From Campylobacter fetus subsp. fetus (lineage in GTDB: Bacteria > Campylobacterota > Campylobacteria > Campylobacterales > Campylobacteraceae): a DNA stretch of 64,000 nt. The translations under genes were made by a program, and so were the position numbers. Every line of letters begins with the position of its first letter. Position 1 is the stretch's first letter. Shown here piece after piece: positions 40,595 to 50,006 of this stretch. The stretch covers positions 1,674,001 through 1,738,000 of the forward strand of contig NZ_LS483431.1 in assembly GCF_900475935.1 (NCBI RefSeq), in the 5' to 3' direction. The notes under the pieces were generated by a model, which saw only the letters and a program-made list of their open reading frames with translations, searched no databases and was not told the DNA's origin.

Positions 40595-41370
40595 TGAGTA
40601 TCGAGATATCAAATTTAAGTTTTAAATTTAATAAAAATCAGATACTAAATAAGCTAAATATTCAGATAAACAGCGCAGAGTTTATAGGAATTTTAGGTCC
40701 AAACGGCTGCGGAAAATCAACTCTTCTTAAAAATATATTAAAAATTCTGCAGCCAAATAGCGGCGTTATAAAGATAAACTTCAAACCGCTAAAAGAGTAT
40801 TCGCAAAAAGATTTAGCCAAAATTATAGGTTTTGTACCGCAAAAATCTGATTTAGCACTTCCTCTTAGCGTAGAGGATTTGATACTTATGGGAAGATATG
40901 TGAGTATAAAAGGGATATTTGGCAACTACGGCTCAGATGACTATAGAAAAGTGAGTGAAGTAATGGAGCTTTTGAATTTAAAAGAGTTTAAAGATAGATC
41001 CGCAAACTCTCTTAGCGGAGGCGAATTTCAAAGAGTTTTACTAGCCAGAGCGATAGTCTCAGATCCTAAAATACTACTTCTTGATGAGCCTACAAGCGCT
41101 CTTGATCTTAACTATGCAGTCGAGATCATGAGTCTTTGCAAAAAGATAACTAAAAAATTAAATATATTTAGCATAGTAGTTCTACATGATCTAAACTTGG
41201 CAAGTATATTTTGTGATAAAATTATAATGCTAAAAGATGGAAAAGTCGCTTACAGCGGTACTCCAAAAGAACTATACAAAAAAGATATTTTAAAAGAAAT
41301 TTACAATCTTGAATGCGACGTGCTAAATCATAACGGTTTTTCGATAATAATACCAAAAAATAAAGGATAA
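40594..41370 (+). CDS. chuC: Haem ABC transporter ATPase
   Basis: A 258-residue ABC ATPase with Walker A GPNGCGKST, signature LSGGEFQR, Walker B LLLDEPTSALD and switch VLHDLN. It energises ChuB. The GTG start at 40594 overlaps the last base of chuB. Directly followed by chuD after two bases. Confidence 0.93.
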   Translation: MSIEISNLSFKFNKNQILNKLNIQINSAEFIGILGPNGCGKSTLLKNILKILQPNSGVIKINFKPLKEYSQKDLAKIIGFVPQKSDLALPLSVEDLILMGRYVSIKGIFGNYGSDDYRKVSEVMELLNLKEFKDRSANSLSGGEFQRVLLARAIVSDPKILLLDEPTSALDLNYAVEIMSLCKKITKKLNIFSIVVLHDLNLASIFCDKIIMLKDGKVAYSGTPKELYKKDILKEIYNLECDVLNHNGFSIIIPKNKG

Positions 41371-41372
41371 AA

Positions 41373-42167
41373 ATGAAAAAAATATTAATCATACTTGTAG
41401 CTCTGTTTGAATTTGCATTTGGAGTAAAATTAGTAGTGCTGGATCCTGCTGCGGTAGAAATACTATATATGCTCAAAGCCGAAGATAATATAGCCGCTAT
41501 AGCCATTTCATCTATGACTAAAATTTATCCAGAAGATAAAACCGCACAACTTCCAAATGTCGGCTCTTATATGAAACCGAATTTAGAACGCATAGTGGAG
41601 ATAAACCCGGATCTTGTGATAACAAGTTTCCACTCTATAAATGTAGATAACGATCTAAAAAATCTAGGCTTAAAAACATTAAGTTTAAATGCAAACAGTT
41701 TGAACGACATTTATAAAAATATAGAAAAAATAGCAGATATAACTCAAAAACAAGAAGAAGGCAAACAGCTTATAGATGAGATAAAATCTAAGTTATCACA
41801 TCAAGATAAATTAAGTGGTAAAAAGGTTGTAGTTCTATTTTCTGCACTAAATTTAATGGCTTTTAATAGCGGAACTCTGCCCATAGATATCACAAATAAC
41901 TTAGGTCTAAAAAACATAGCCGAAAATCTGCAAGGGGCTACTTCGGTGATTCAAACTGAGTATATTTTAGAGCAAAATCCCGACTTTATCATAGTTGTAG
42001 AAACAGCAAACAACTCCAAAAGTCTCTTGCAACTCTATCCTGTTTTAAGCAAAACTAAAGCTGCCAAAGATGGCAAGATAATCTCAGTGCCCTCAGCCCT
42101 TATATTAAGAGGAACTCCAAGAATAACTCAAAGTATAGAAAAAATTTATGAAATTCTAGCAAAATAA
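41373..42167 (+). CDS. chuD: Haem/iron-complex periplasmic binding protein
   Basis: A 264-residue FecB/BtuF-type binding protein with a signal peptide (about 1-17). Family marks are the NPDLVITS step, the long linking helix and NPDFIIVVETA. It passes haem from ChuA to ChuBC. Last gene of the uptake operon, followed by a terminator at 42225. Confidence 0.9.
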   Translation: MKKILIILVALFEFAFGVKLVVLDPAAVEILYMLKAEDNIAAIAISSMTKIYPEDKTAQLPNVGSYMKPNLERIVEINPDLVITSFHSINVDNDLKNLGLKTLSLNANSLNDIYKNIEKIADITQKQEEGKQLIDEIKSKLSHQDKLSGKKVVVLFSALNLMAFNSGTLPIDITNNLGLKNIAENLQGATSVIQTEYILEQNPDFIIVVETANNSKSLLQLYPVLSKTKAAKDGKIISVPSALILRGTPRITQSIEKIYEILAK

Positions 42168-42224
42168 ATATAGCTGATATTTCTTCTATCAAAAGTAGAC
42201 AATACTCCGGACTTAAAAAATAGA

Positions 42225-42254
42225 AAAAGAAGTGAATTTAAATCCACTTCTTTT
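42225..42254 (+). terminator. Rho-independent terminator after chuD
   Basis: Perfect ten-base arms AAAAGAAGTG (42225-42234) and CACTTCTTTT (42245-42254) with a ten-base loop and a closing T run. It lies 58 bases after the chuD stop. Confidence 0.8.
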
Positions 42255-42438
42255 AAATTTAAACAGCATTTAAAGCTAGTTAAACAACCAAAAAAACTAT
42301 ATAAATTGTTAAGATAACATACAAAAACAAATTATAAGCATTAATAATAATATGATAAAATGCCGTCTCATAAAACGATATATTTTGAGAAATAATATAT
42401 AAACGAATATATCAAAAAATAGTAGAAAACGAGACAGC

Positions 42439-42948
42439 ATGAAAAACATAGTTATATACTCAAGCGTCACAGGTAACACAAAAAAGATAGCAAAAGCAGT
42501 ATCTGAATCTCTTAGTTGTATCTATATCAGCTTCAAAGACGCAAATTTTGTAAATTTAGATGAATTTGAATTTATAGCTCTTGGATTTTGGGTAGATAAA
42601 GGATATCCAGATAGAGATATGAAAGCTTTTATGCAAAGCATAAAAAATAAAAATATCGGTCTTTTTATGACTCTTGGAGCAGATCCAAAAGGCGAACACG
42701 CTAAAAAATGTATGCAAAATGTAAAATATATGATGCAAATAAATGGTTGCAATATTAAAAAAGAGTTCATATCTCAAGGCGCTATAAGCCCGAATTTAAT
42801 AAATAAAATTACAAAAGCAGGCAAATCAACACCGCATAGAGAAGCTAGATGGAAGGAAGCTAGCACTCATCCAGATAACAATGACCTTTTAAACGCCAAA
42901 ATAGCATTTAGCAAAAACAAGCAGCTTCCTAAAATGAACTCTATTTAA
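42439..42948 (+). CDS. Flavodoxin-family protein
   Basis: A 169-residue FMN-binding protein. YSSVTGNTKKIA (residues 7-18) is the phosphate-binding loop and LGFWVDKGYPD the 50s loop near the flavin. It belongs to the Flavodoxin_3-like group. The C-terminal portion (THPDNNDLLNAKIAF) is a family tail. It lies alone after the haem operon terminator, with its own promoter region (42255-42438). A role in electron supply to haem breakdown is possible given the neighbour, but not shown. The last gene before a convergent catalase-family pseudogene. Confidence 0.82.
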   Translation: MKNIVIYSSVTGNTKKIAKAVSESLSCIYISFKDANFVNLDEFEFIALGFWVDKGYPDRDMKAFMQSIKNKNIGLFMTLGADPKGEHAKKCMQNVKYMMQINGCNIKKEFISQGAISPNLINKITKAGKSTPHREARWKEASTHPDNNDLLNAKIAFSKNKQLPKMNSI

Positions 42949-42951
42949 CTC

Positions 42952-43923
42952 TTATTGTCTTCTACCAAAAGTTATAGCATAAACTTCATTTCTTATATCA
43001 AATAACTTATCTTTTGGTGCGCCAACTCCAGAAGGTATTTCTGAAGGAAAATACACATCAGAGTTGCAACCCTCGCCATCGTATTTATATACTTTTAAAG
43101 TTCCGGCCAACACCTCTTTGTGTTTTCCTTTCCAAAGAGTAGCAGGATCATCTACAGGATCATTTTCATTTGCCAAAGTCAAGTACATTTTATACTCAAC
43201 CGGCGAGCTTTTTACATGCTCTTTAAATCTTTGTGATAAATAGTCGTTACTAAGAGTTTTTTCCTCATCTTTATTTAAATACTTCACACCACTAACAGGT
43301 TCAAATCTCCATTTAGCAGCTATCATTTTATCATCTTTAGCACTCTTAAACCAAAATGTATGAGCACTGAAAAATGGCGTATTTGCAACGCTAGAAGTGA
43401 TTCCGATGCTATTTATATAGTTATCAAAGTTTCTATAAGAATTTACTTTTTGCATAGACTCTTTGATAAAATCAGAATCAACTTTTCCATCTACAGGAAT
43501 ACGCATTTTAAAAAAATCTCCGAATTATTTAGCGTTTTTAGCAAAAACTATAGGTAAATTTAGCATAACCATAGTCCATAAATCGCCATCACCTTGCATT
43601 TTTATAGCCATACCGCGAGGTTTGCTTTTATCATCCATGATAGCTCCGCCTAAAGAGTATCTTATCTGAGCATCTATCTTATCTTTTTTAAAAAGAGGAA
43701 CATTAACAAATTTTGAAATCTCTTTTGAAGGCTCAAAAACACCGCTTGCGCAAAAACCTTTTGTATGATTTATCTTAGCTTTTGGATGCTCTGCAGAGTA
43801 ATTTAGTTGATAAAATATATCAGCTAGATCCTCGGCACTATATGAGCTCGGTAATTTTTGCTCAGCATTTAGCGCAGACACGAAAAGACATGCTGCAGCA
43901 CAGAAACTAAAAACTTTATTCAT
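42952..43923 (-). pseudogene. Catalase-family (SrpA-like) haem protein split by an in-frame TAA
   Basis: One frame from ATG 43923 to 42952 (about 323 codons) encodes a signal peptide (about 1-20), the catalase-like FCASGVFEPSKE and GAIMDDKSKPRGMAIKM blocks, and, beyond the break, AHTFWFKSAKDDKMIAAKWRFEP and the final NEVYAITFGRRQ with the probable haem tyrosine. A TAA at 43525-43527 (codon 133) sits in AKNAK-stop-FGDFFKMRIP, where a single base change would restore the frame. Relatives are periplasmic peroxidases with a minimal catalase fold. The N-terminal part alone lacks the haem ligand. Confidence 0.9.
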
Positions 43924-44109
43924 TATTTCTCCTTAAAATTTTAATAAGGAATTAGTATAATTAAATTTAGTAAATAATAAATTAATTACTAAATTATAGT
44001 AAATTAAAAATTAAATTTATATAAACTTATTATAATAAAATTGTAAATCAATAAAAAACTTAAATGACGGATTATAAATTTAAAAATATATAAAAAATAT
44101 AGTAGAATA

Positions 44110-44186
44110 TGGTGCCTAGGGGGAGACTCGAACTCCCGACCTCCGGCTTATGAGACCAGCGCTCTAGCCAGCTGAGCTACCGAGGC
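44110..44186 (-). tRNA. tRNA-Met (CAT)
   Basis: A 77-base cloverleaf with encoded CCA. The anticodon loop reads CTCATAA, so the anticodon is CAT. The T loop has GTTCGAGTC and the acceptor pairs GCCTCGG-type 5' bases with CCTAGGC at the 3' end (one mismatch as written). Elongator or initiator class was not distinguished with certainty; the start with a paired G-C suggests elongator. Confidence 0.9.
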
Positions 44187-44310
44187 GCACCAAAAGTAAG
44201 AAGCGCATTATATCCTATGAAAGCTTATATCTAAATTAATCTTTTTTAAGATAAATTTGGATTTTTAAGGTACAATAACGTTTAAAAATTTATACAAAAA
44301 AGGAACAATT

Positions 44311-45069
44311 ATGTTAAATTTACTTAAAAAGATGGCATTTGCTCTCGCGTTTTTAGTTATATTCGTAGCAGGAGTTACATTTGATGCAAAGTTTTTGATG
44401 CAAAATCAATTCAGCGACAAAGAGCTCACATTCTCTAGAAATGTTGATGAAAGTATCAAAGTAGAACCTTCGGTATTTATTTCTGAACCAAGATTCGTGT
44501 CTTCTGCTCTACTAAGAAACAAAAGCTCACTCACTACCTTAGAAAAAGATTCTATCAAAAACACGTTCAACGCTATCATAAATCGTGCAAAAGAAGACGG
44601 TATATGCACGGGAGGTAGCTATAGTATAGAACCTAGCTATTCATATGAAAACGGTAAAGAAGTTATAGTAGGACAAAATGCCAATGCAAAACTCAGTTGC
44701 AAAATCACAAAAGAAAACCTCAACTTATACAACAAATTTCTAGCCGATGTAGATACGATACTTGAAACAAACGAATTCATATCATCTGTAACTCCAGCTA
44801 TAAGAGAAAGTAGCGATCCAGAAGTAGCAGCCAAAAACGCAGAGATACTGTATGATAAAATCATTCAAAAAGCACTATCTTTCGAGAAGCATTATTCAGA
44901 AATTACAAATAAATTATGCACAACCAAAGATATAAATTTTGATATGCCACCTACTCTTTTAAGAGCAAATTATAAAACTATGAGTATGCAAGGAGATGGC
45001 ATAGCGCTGCCTATAACAGATGAACAAAATCAAAAACTAAGCGCAAATGTAATTTATATGTGCAAATAA
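44311..45069 (+). CDS. Exported protein of unknown function, 252 residues
   Basis: A hydrophobic N-terminus (about 8-23) looks like a signal peptide or anchor. The rest is soluble, with a regular helical and beta mix and two cysteine positions (ICTGG, LSCKI, plus NKLCTT and YMCK). The middle (about 130-195) resembles the long helical part of SIMPL-type proteins, but no clear motif was found. It stands between tRNA-Met and a shared terminator. No function can be assigned. Confidence 0.7.
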   Translation: MLNLLKKMAFALAFLVIFVAGVTFDAKFLMQNQFSDKELTFSRNVDESIKVEPSVFISEPRFVSSALLRNKSSLTTLEKDSIKNTFNAIINRAKEDGICTGGSYSIEPSYSYENGKEVIVGQNANAKLSCKITKENLNLYNKFLADVDTILETNEFISSVTPAIRESSDPEVAAKNAEILYDKIIQKALSFEKHYSEITNKLCTTKDINFDMPPTLLRANYKTMSMQGDGIALPITDEQNQKLSANVIYMCK

Positions 45070-45078
45070 ATAATTATT

Positions 45079-45114
45079 TTTGTTCTTTTAGCAAATAAAA
45101 GCTAAAAGAACAAA
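45079..45114. terminator. Bidirectional terminator between the exported protein and flgE
   Basis: Perfect fourteen-base arms TTTGTTCTTTTAGC (45079-45092) and GCTAAAAGAACAAA (45101-45114) with an eight-base loop. Placed between convergent genes and T-rich in both directions, so it can serve both. Confidence 0.9.
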
Positions 45115-45131
45115 GCATTAAAAAAGTTAAA

Positions 45132-47828
45132 TTACTGTTTTAATTGAAGTAAAGTATTAAGCATCTGATCGCCGGTGGTTATCGTTTTTGAGTTAGCTTG
45201 ATATCCACGTTGTACGACTATAAGCTGAGTTAAAGAACGAGATAGATCAACGTTACTCATCTCAAGGCTAGAAGCATTTATCTTTCCACGGCCTGCTGTT
45301 TGAGCCGAACCGATAACAGGAGCTCCAGAGTTTGCAGTCTGAACAAATACGTTACCGCCATCGCTCTCTAAACCTTCGTTATTCGTAAATTTAGCAAGTG
45401 CCACTTGAGCTAGTCCAAAGCTTCTACCATTTGTAAATGCTCCGATGATAGTTCCGCTCTCATCTACTCTTAGCTCATTTAGCGTACCGGCTGTGTAACC
45501 GTCTTGAACAATGTTATCTGTAGTACTGGTATTATCATTGCTTCTTAATCCGTTGTAGTCTCCGATTTTTCCAAAATTTATCTCTATATTTTGTCCTGGA
45601 GCACTACCGTTATTTGCAGTGAAAGTAAGATTTGATGGACTATAGCCTAGTAAGCTTCCATCGGATTTAAATCTAACGGTACCTGCTATGACATTTGCGA
45701 CTTCACCTGTTTCGGTATTTATTTTACCTGGTTCTGGTACTTGGATAAGCATAGACCACTCAGTACCGTTTTCAGGGCTATAACTGATCTTTCTAAATTC
45801 CATTTTTATCTCGTGTTTTGAACCCAAACTATCGTAAATTTCGGTTGTAGCAGCGTGACTTGACATAACTATATTTGACGAAGTTTTCTCACCAGTTCCG
45901 GTACTTAAACCGCCGCCCAAGCTCGAAAATACATCCGTGAATTTAGTATTTTCATTTATATTCGTGTTTGGATCACTTAGTCCAGTGATAGCTAAATGCA
46001 TATTGTAGTCGTTGGTAAACGTATCGTTATTTACAGGGACATTTACGGTACCATCCGGATTTGTAGTAGCTAGAGGATTATCTGACGCACTACCATCTGT
46101 AACTAAAGCACCTGTCGCATCTACGGCTAAATGACTATCATTTTCTCCGTATGCAGCGTCGCCTTGTGGATTTTTTACCACAAACTGACCTTTTTCATTT
46201 ACGGTTATCTCTACACCGTCGTTTCTATTTCTATCTTTAAGGCTTGCATTTGAGTATTTACCGTCTGGATCTGCTGCTGGTAACTGAATACCGGCTGCCG
46301 CATCAGTATCTATAGCCCCGGACCAATCTAAAGCCGAATATTCAGCTAATTTATCATTTGATATGGCGGCATTTATAGCAGCAGTAACTTCTGCTGGAGT
46401 AGCTGTAGTTGGAGTAGCATTTATAGCGGCTATTATAGCGGCAGTAGCGGCTATCGCTCCTTGACTTATAGGAACTATAGCATCTACTCTAGTTTTTTCA
46501 GCTGTTGCAGCATTTAGCATAGCAGCCCTATCTGCTCCTACAGCCGCCGTAGCAACAAGTTGAGCATTTGTAGCTGCTTGACTTACATTTTCTCCTTGAT
46601 AGTTTACATACTCCCTTGCATCTGTTTGCATAGCTTTTCTTAAATCTTCAGTAGTATGCACCTTTCTAGCAGAGCTATCGTTGTATGAGTGGTTACCTCC
46701 GGTAGCTGTAGCGGTATAAGTATATTTATAAGCCGTAATAACATTTGTAGATGTCATAGATGTAGTATCCCCGCTAAGCTTAGTTATCTTGATATTTTTC
46801 ATAGTATCGGTGCTACCGAGATTATTTTGATTTACTAGTTGGATTTGGTTGCCGTTTATAAGGCTAGCAGTGACGCCTGTCTTATCAGTAATCGTATTTA
46901 TCTTATTTACCACATCTTCTATATTGGTAACGCTAGTAGAAGGTATCTCTATACCGTTTATCGCTATATTGAGTCTATGTCCTCCTACTGGAGCGGGAGC
47001 TAAACCACCGAATGTAGCTTTAGCATCGGCGTAGCTTACCCACATACCTTGGCCGTCTCTTAAGTTAAAAGCTTCGCCTGTTGCGTTAAAGAGAACTCCT
47101 AGATCAACTCCCGTTTCTTTAACCTTGACTTGTTTATCTTTATCTACATAGTATTCGTTTTTGCTCAAATCATTTTCGTTTTTAGTTTCACCATCTTCCC
47201 ATATACCGTTACCATTTTTATCTAACCAACCGTTTTTAGAATCAAGTGAATAAATAGGTGAGCTTTTAGTTCCTATCGAACTTCCTGAGTTTAAATTTCC
47301 TATTAAAGCTACTTCGGTAGTAGCGCGCGCCGGAGTGCTAAGACCCGGTTCTATCTGGATATTTTTAACAGGACCGGTAGGATCTATAGTGCCCGTATCT
47401 TCATTTCGGAGCCAGCCTTGAACGATATAACCATTTTTATCGACAAAATTTCCTAAACTATCACGGCTAAAATCTCCGTTTCTAGTATATTTATACGTTT
47501 TTCCACCGTCTGGAGAAACGACAAAAAATCCATCACCTTGTATGGCTAAATCTGTATTTTTATCTGTTGTTTGAACTGAACCTTGCTTGAATATCTTTGT
47601 TACTGAGTTTATCTGAGTACCTAAACCTATTTGCATTGAGTTTTTACCGCCTAAGTCGCCTTGTGGAGCGGTTGCTACTTTTGCTGTTTGACTAAATAAA
47701 TCTGCAAAGCTCGCACGTGAATATTTAAAGCCTACTGTATTAACGTTGGCTATATTATCACCTTCGACGTCCATGGCTATCTGGTGAGCTTGAAGTCCAG
47801 TAACTCCAGCCCATAATGCTCTCATCAT
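45132..47828 (-). CDS. flgE: Flagellar hook protein FlgE
   Basis: An 898-residue hook subunit, within the long range of Campylobacter. The N-terminal rod-type motif (GLQAHQIAMDVEGDNIANVNTVGFKYSR), the FFVVSPDGGKTYKYTRNGDF block and the C-terminal SLTQLIVVQRGYQANSKTI confirm FlgE. Residues about 405-515 form an alanine- and threonine-rich, low-complexity insertion, likely in the surface-exposed variable domain. ATG 47828 or 47825 are both possible after AAGGA. A sigma-54-type promoter is seen upstream. Confidence 0.95.
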   Translation of the reverse strand: MMRALWAGVTGLQAHQIAMDVEGDNIANVNTVGFKYSRASFADLFSQTAKVATAPQGDLGGKNSMQIGLGTQINSVTKIFKQGSVQTTDKNTDLAIQGDGFFVVSPDGGKTYKYTRNGDFSRDSLGNFVDKNGYIVQGWLRNEDTGTIDPTGPVKNIQIEPGLSTPARATTEVALIGNLNSGSSIGTKSSPIYSLDSKNGWLDKNGNGIWEDGETKNENDLSKNEYYVDKDKQVKVKETGVDLGVLFNATGEAFNLRDGQGMWVSYADAKATFGGLAPAPVGGHRLNIAINGIEIPSTSVTNIEDVVNKINTITDKTGVTASLINGNQIQLVNQNNLGSTDTMKNIKITKLSGDTTSMTSTNVITAYKYTYTATATGGNHSYNDSSARKVHTTEDLRKAMQTDAREYVNYQGENVSQAATNAQLVATAAVGADRAAMLNAATAEKTRVDAIVPISQGAIAATAAIIAAINATPTTATPAEVTAAINAAISNDKLAEYSALDWSGAIDTDAAAGIQLPAADPDGKYSNASLKDRNRNDGVEITVNEKGQFVVKNPQGDAAYGENDSHLAVDATGALVTDGSASDNPLATTNPDGTVNVPVNNDTFTNDYNMHLAITGLSDPNTNINENTKFTDVFSSLGGGLSTGTGEKTSSNIVMSSHAATTEIYDSLGSKHEIKMEFRKISYSPENGTEWSMLIQVPEPGKINTETGEVANVIAGTVRFKSDGSLLGYSPSNLTFTANNGSAPGQNIEINFGKIGDYNGLRSNDNTSTTDNIVQDGYTAGTLNELRVDESGTIIGAFTNGRSFGLAQVALAKFTNNEGLESDGGNVFVQTANSGAPVIGSAQTAGRGKINASSLEMSNVDLSRSLTQLIVVQRGYQANSKTITTGDQMLNTLLQLKQ

Positions 47829-47883
47829 ATCTTATCCTTTATGTTGGCTGCATTTGCTGCGGATTAAAATTTGATGTTATATA

Positions 47884-47901
47884 AGCAATTTTTGTTCCGA
47901 A
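47884..47901 (-). promoter_or_regulatory. Sigma-54 promoter for flgE
   Basis: Minus-strand sequence TTCGGAACAAAAATTGCTT has the GG-N10-GC spacing of -24/-12 elements, with the GGAAC and TTGC cores typical of Campylobacter RpoN promoters. It lies about 55 bases before the flgE start. Hook genes are RpoN-dependent in this group. Confidence 0.75.
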
Positions 47902-47982
47902 TTTGATTTTTTAAATTTTTTAAATTTTTATCAACGATAATTTGAAAAAGTAAAATACCGCTACGATCAAACCGGGCTAAAT

Positions 47983-48690
47983 TTAAAAATCAAATTTAGT
48001 AAGATCGTATAATTTAATAGTTTTTTCCAGCTGTTTTACATATGTTTTACCCATTTGTGAATAATTTTCCATAGTTTTTGCAGCCTCTAAACCATCGTAT
48101 ATTAGCCCTTTTTCTCGGTAAATAGCTCTCATATCTCGAAACTGAGCGTAAGCAGGATGAGAGTTCAAATTTAAAGCGTAAGCATTTACCGAATCATCAA
48201 GAGAGTTAAATATCTTGATTTTATGCATTTTGTCCTCATCTCTATTTAGAGGAACTAGTCCTTTGCCGCCCCACGTCCAGTGACCAAAAAGGTTATTTGC
48301 TTCTTTTGCAAAACGACTCTTTCCCCAACCGCTCTCTATAGTAGCTTGAGCTATAGCTAAAGAAACTGGCACGGAGTCTAATTTTAACTTATATTCGCTC
48401 TCATCAAATAAATTTGAGATTTTATACTCTTTTTGGATAGATACGAGCCGTTTTAAATTTGAGACATCTATATCTCTAAAAGATTTTTGGTAAATTTGTT
48501 TTAGATAATTCAATGCAAACGCGCGTTTTTGCAAAGTCTGGGTATTTGCATTTTTAGTAAGCTTAGAAATAGTTTTGGCAAACTCTACTTTTTGTTCATT
48601 TATACTAAGCATATAATAGTTAGGAGAAAAGCCTGCAGCTAACTTAACAGCCATAAATATAAGTATAATTTTAACTAATACTCGTATCAA
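47983..48690 (-). CDS. Bax-like glucosaminidase (exported)
   Basis: A 235-residue protein with a signal peptide and a glucosaminidase domain: VSLAIAQATIESGWGKSRFA and NNLFGHWTWGG (catalytic Glu in IESGWG). The family cuts peptidoglycan glycan strands. The TTG at 48690 gives a plain signal peptide and a 20-base overlap with dapF; an ATG at 48735 would overlap by 65 bases and put charged residues in front. In C. jejuni a similar gene follows coaE-dapF. Confidence 0.8.
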   Translation of the reverse strand: MIRVLVKIILIFMAVKLAAGFSPNYYMLSINEQKVEFAKTISKLTKNANTQTLQKRAFALNYLKQIYQKSFRDIDVSNLKRLVSIQKEYKISNLFDESEYKLKLDSVPVSLAIAQATIESGWGKSRFAKEANNLFGHWTWGGKGLVPLNRDEDKMHKIKIFNSLDDSVNAYALNLNSHPAYAQFRDMRAIYREKGLIYDGLEAAKTMENYSQMGKTYVKQLEKTIKLYDLTKFDF

Positions 48691-49414
48691 AGCAGTGTTT
48701 GACCTTGCCTTTAAAATATATAGTTTCGCCATCAAATTTAAGCCATAAATCCTCTTTGCTTTTTGGATTTACTTTTAAACAGGGATTAAATTTAAAACGA
48801 TCGACTCCAGTATAAAATGAAGCCGCCATACCGGTACCGCAAGCATTTGTTTCGTTTTCAACTCCACGCTCAAACGTGCGCACCCCTAAAACTCCGTTGT
48901 CTTTTAGATGAGCGAAATTTACATTTGCGTTGTATTTTTTTCTAAGTTCGGAACAAACGCTGAGATCAAATTTAGAAAGATTATCTACAAAAGTTACTAA
49001 ATGAGGAACTCCCGTATCATAAAAACTCCACTCAAAACCGTACTCTATAAATGGCTCACTCAGCTTTTTTGGCGCCGTTAAAGCCACTTCTACAAAATCA
49101 TTGTCTATGCTCGCTTTTATGATCCCTGCACCTGTTTTAAATGAGCAGTTTTTAGAACATAGTGAGTTTTGATAAGCATAAAGCGCGGCTGCTCTTGAAC
49201 CATTTCCGCACATTGATGCTAAACTCCCATCGCTATTGTAAAACTCCCATTCAAAATCACACTCTTTGCTGGGCAAAATAACTATAAGTCCATCTGCTCC
49301 TATAGAGTTAAATCTATCACATAAACTCATAGCCAACTCTCTTCTATTCAAGCTTTTAAACGTATGAAATATAACAAAGTCATTTCCGCTGGCATTATAT
49401 TTTGAGAGTTGCAT
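48671..49414 (-). CDS. dapF: Diaminopimelate epimerase
   Basis: A 247-residue enzyme that turns LL-DAP into meso-DAP for peptidoglycan and lysine. Both catalytic cysteines are present in MCGNGSRAAALY and NACGTGMAAS; the N-terminal YNASGNDFVIF is typical. It overlaps coaE by 20 bases. Confidence 0.95.
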   Translation of the reverse strand: MQLSKYNASGNDFVIFHTFKSLNRRELAMSLCDRFNSIGADGLIVILPSKECDFEWEFYNSDGSLASMCGNGSRAAALYAYQNSLCSKNCSFKTGAGIIKASIDNDFVEVALTAPKKLSEPFIEYGFEWSFYDTGVPHLVTFVDNLSKFDLSVCSELRKKYNANVNFAHLKDNGVLGVRTFERGVENETNACGTGMAASFYTGVDRFKFNPCLKVNPKSKEDLWLKFDGETIYFKGKVKHCFDTSIS

Positions 49415-50006
49415 AATTTTCCTTTAATTTTTCTATAAAATTATTTAGTTCTAAATTTAGATTTTTTAAGTTACCGTCATTTTTAATGACAAATTGGGAC
49501 TTAGCCACTTTTTCTTCTATATCTATCTGCGTACTCAAACGAAGCTTAGCATCTTCTTTGCTGAGTCTATCTCTGCTAATAACTCTATGCAATAAAATAT
49601 GCTCCGGAGCATAAATCAAAACAACTTTATCAAAATTATATGCGTTTTTTTCAAAATATAGCGGAATATCGATAAAGTACGGAAGACCTTTATCTTCCAA
49701 AAAATGTGCTTTTTCATATATAATAGATCTTATTTGCGGATGTAAAATACTCTCAAGAAGTTTCAATTTTTCTCTATCTTTAAAAACTAGAGCTCCTAAC
49801 TTTTTTCTATCGACATTGCTTCCGCTAACAAACTCTTTTCCAAATTCTTTTGCTATCTTATCAGAACTCTTATCTAGCACGTCGTGAGATATTTTATCTG
49901 CATCAATCACGCTAAAACCGTACAATTTTAGCATATTTACGACTGTACTTTTGCCAGATCCGATGTTTCCGGTGATAACATATGCGTTGCGGAATTTAGA
50001 GTTTAT
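49395..50006 (-). CDS. coaE: Dephospho-CoA kinase, start codon not canonical
   Basis: A roughly 200-residue enzyme that phosphorylates dephospho-CoA. GNIGSGKST (the P-loop) and IDADKISHDVL, then DIPLYFEKNAYNFDKVVLIY are all in frame. The ATG at 49934 lies after the P-loop, so it cannot be the true start. Upstream the frame is open only to TAG at 50010-50012; between it and the P-loop there is no ATG, GTG or TTG. ATA at 50006 is the best remaining candidate, overlapping the ridA stop. Either a non-standard start by coupling to ridA, or a base difference in this sequence, must be assumed. Start given is provisional. Confidence 0.8.
   Translation of the reverse strand: MNSKFRNAYVITGNIGSGKSTVVNMLKLYGFSVIDADKISHDVLDKSSDKIAKEFGKEFVSGSNVDRKKLGALVFKDREKLKLLESILHPQIRSIIYEKAHFLEDKGLPYFIDIPLYFEKNAYNFDKVVLIYAPEHILLHRVISRDRLSKEDAKLRLSTQIDIEEKVAKSQFVIKNDGNLKNLNLELNNFIEKLKENYATLKI

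Noticed and set aside
49395-49934. coaE starting at ATG 49934
   Set aside because: The in-frame upstream sequence contains the P-loop GNIGSGKST, which the enzyme needs.
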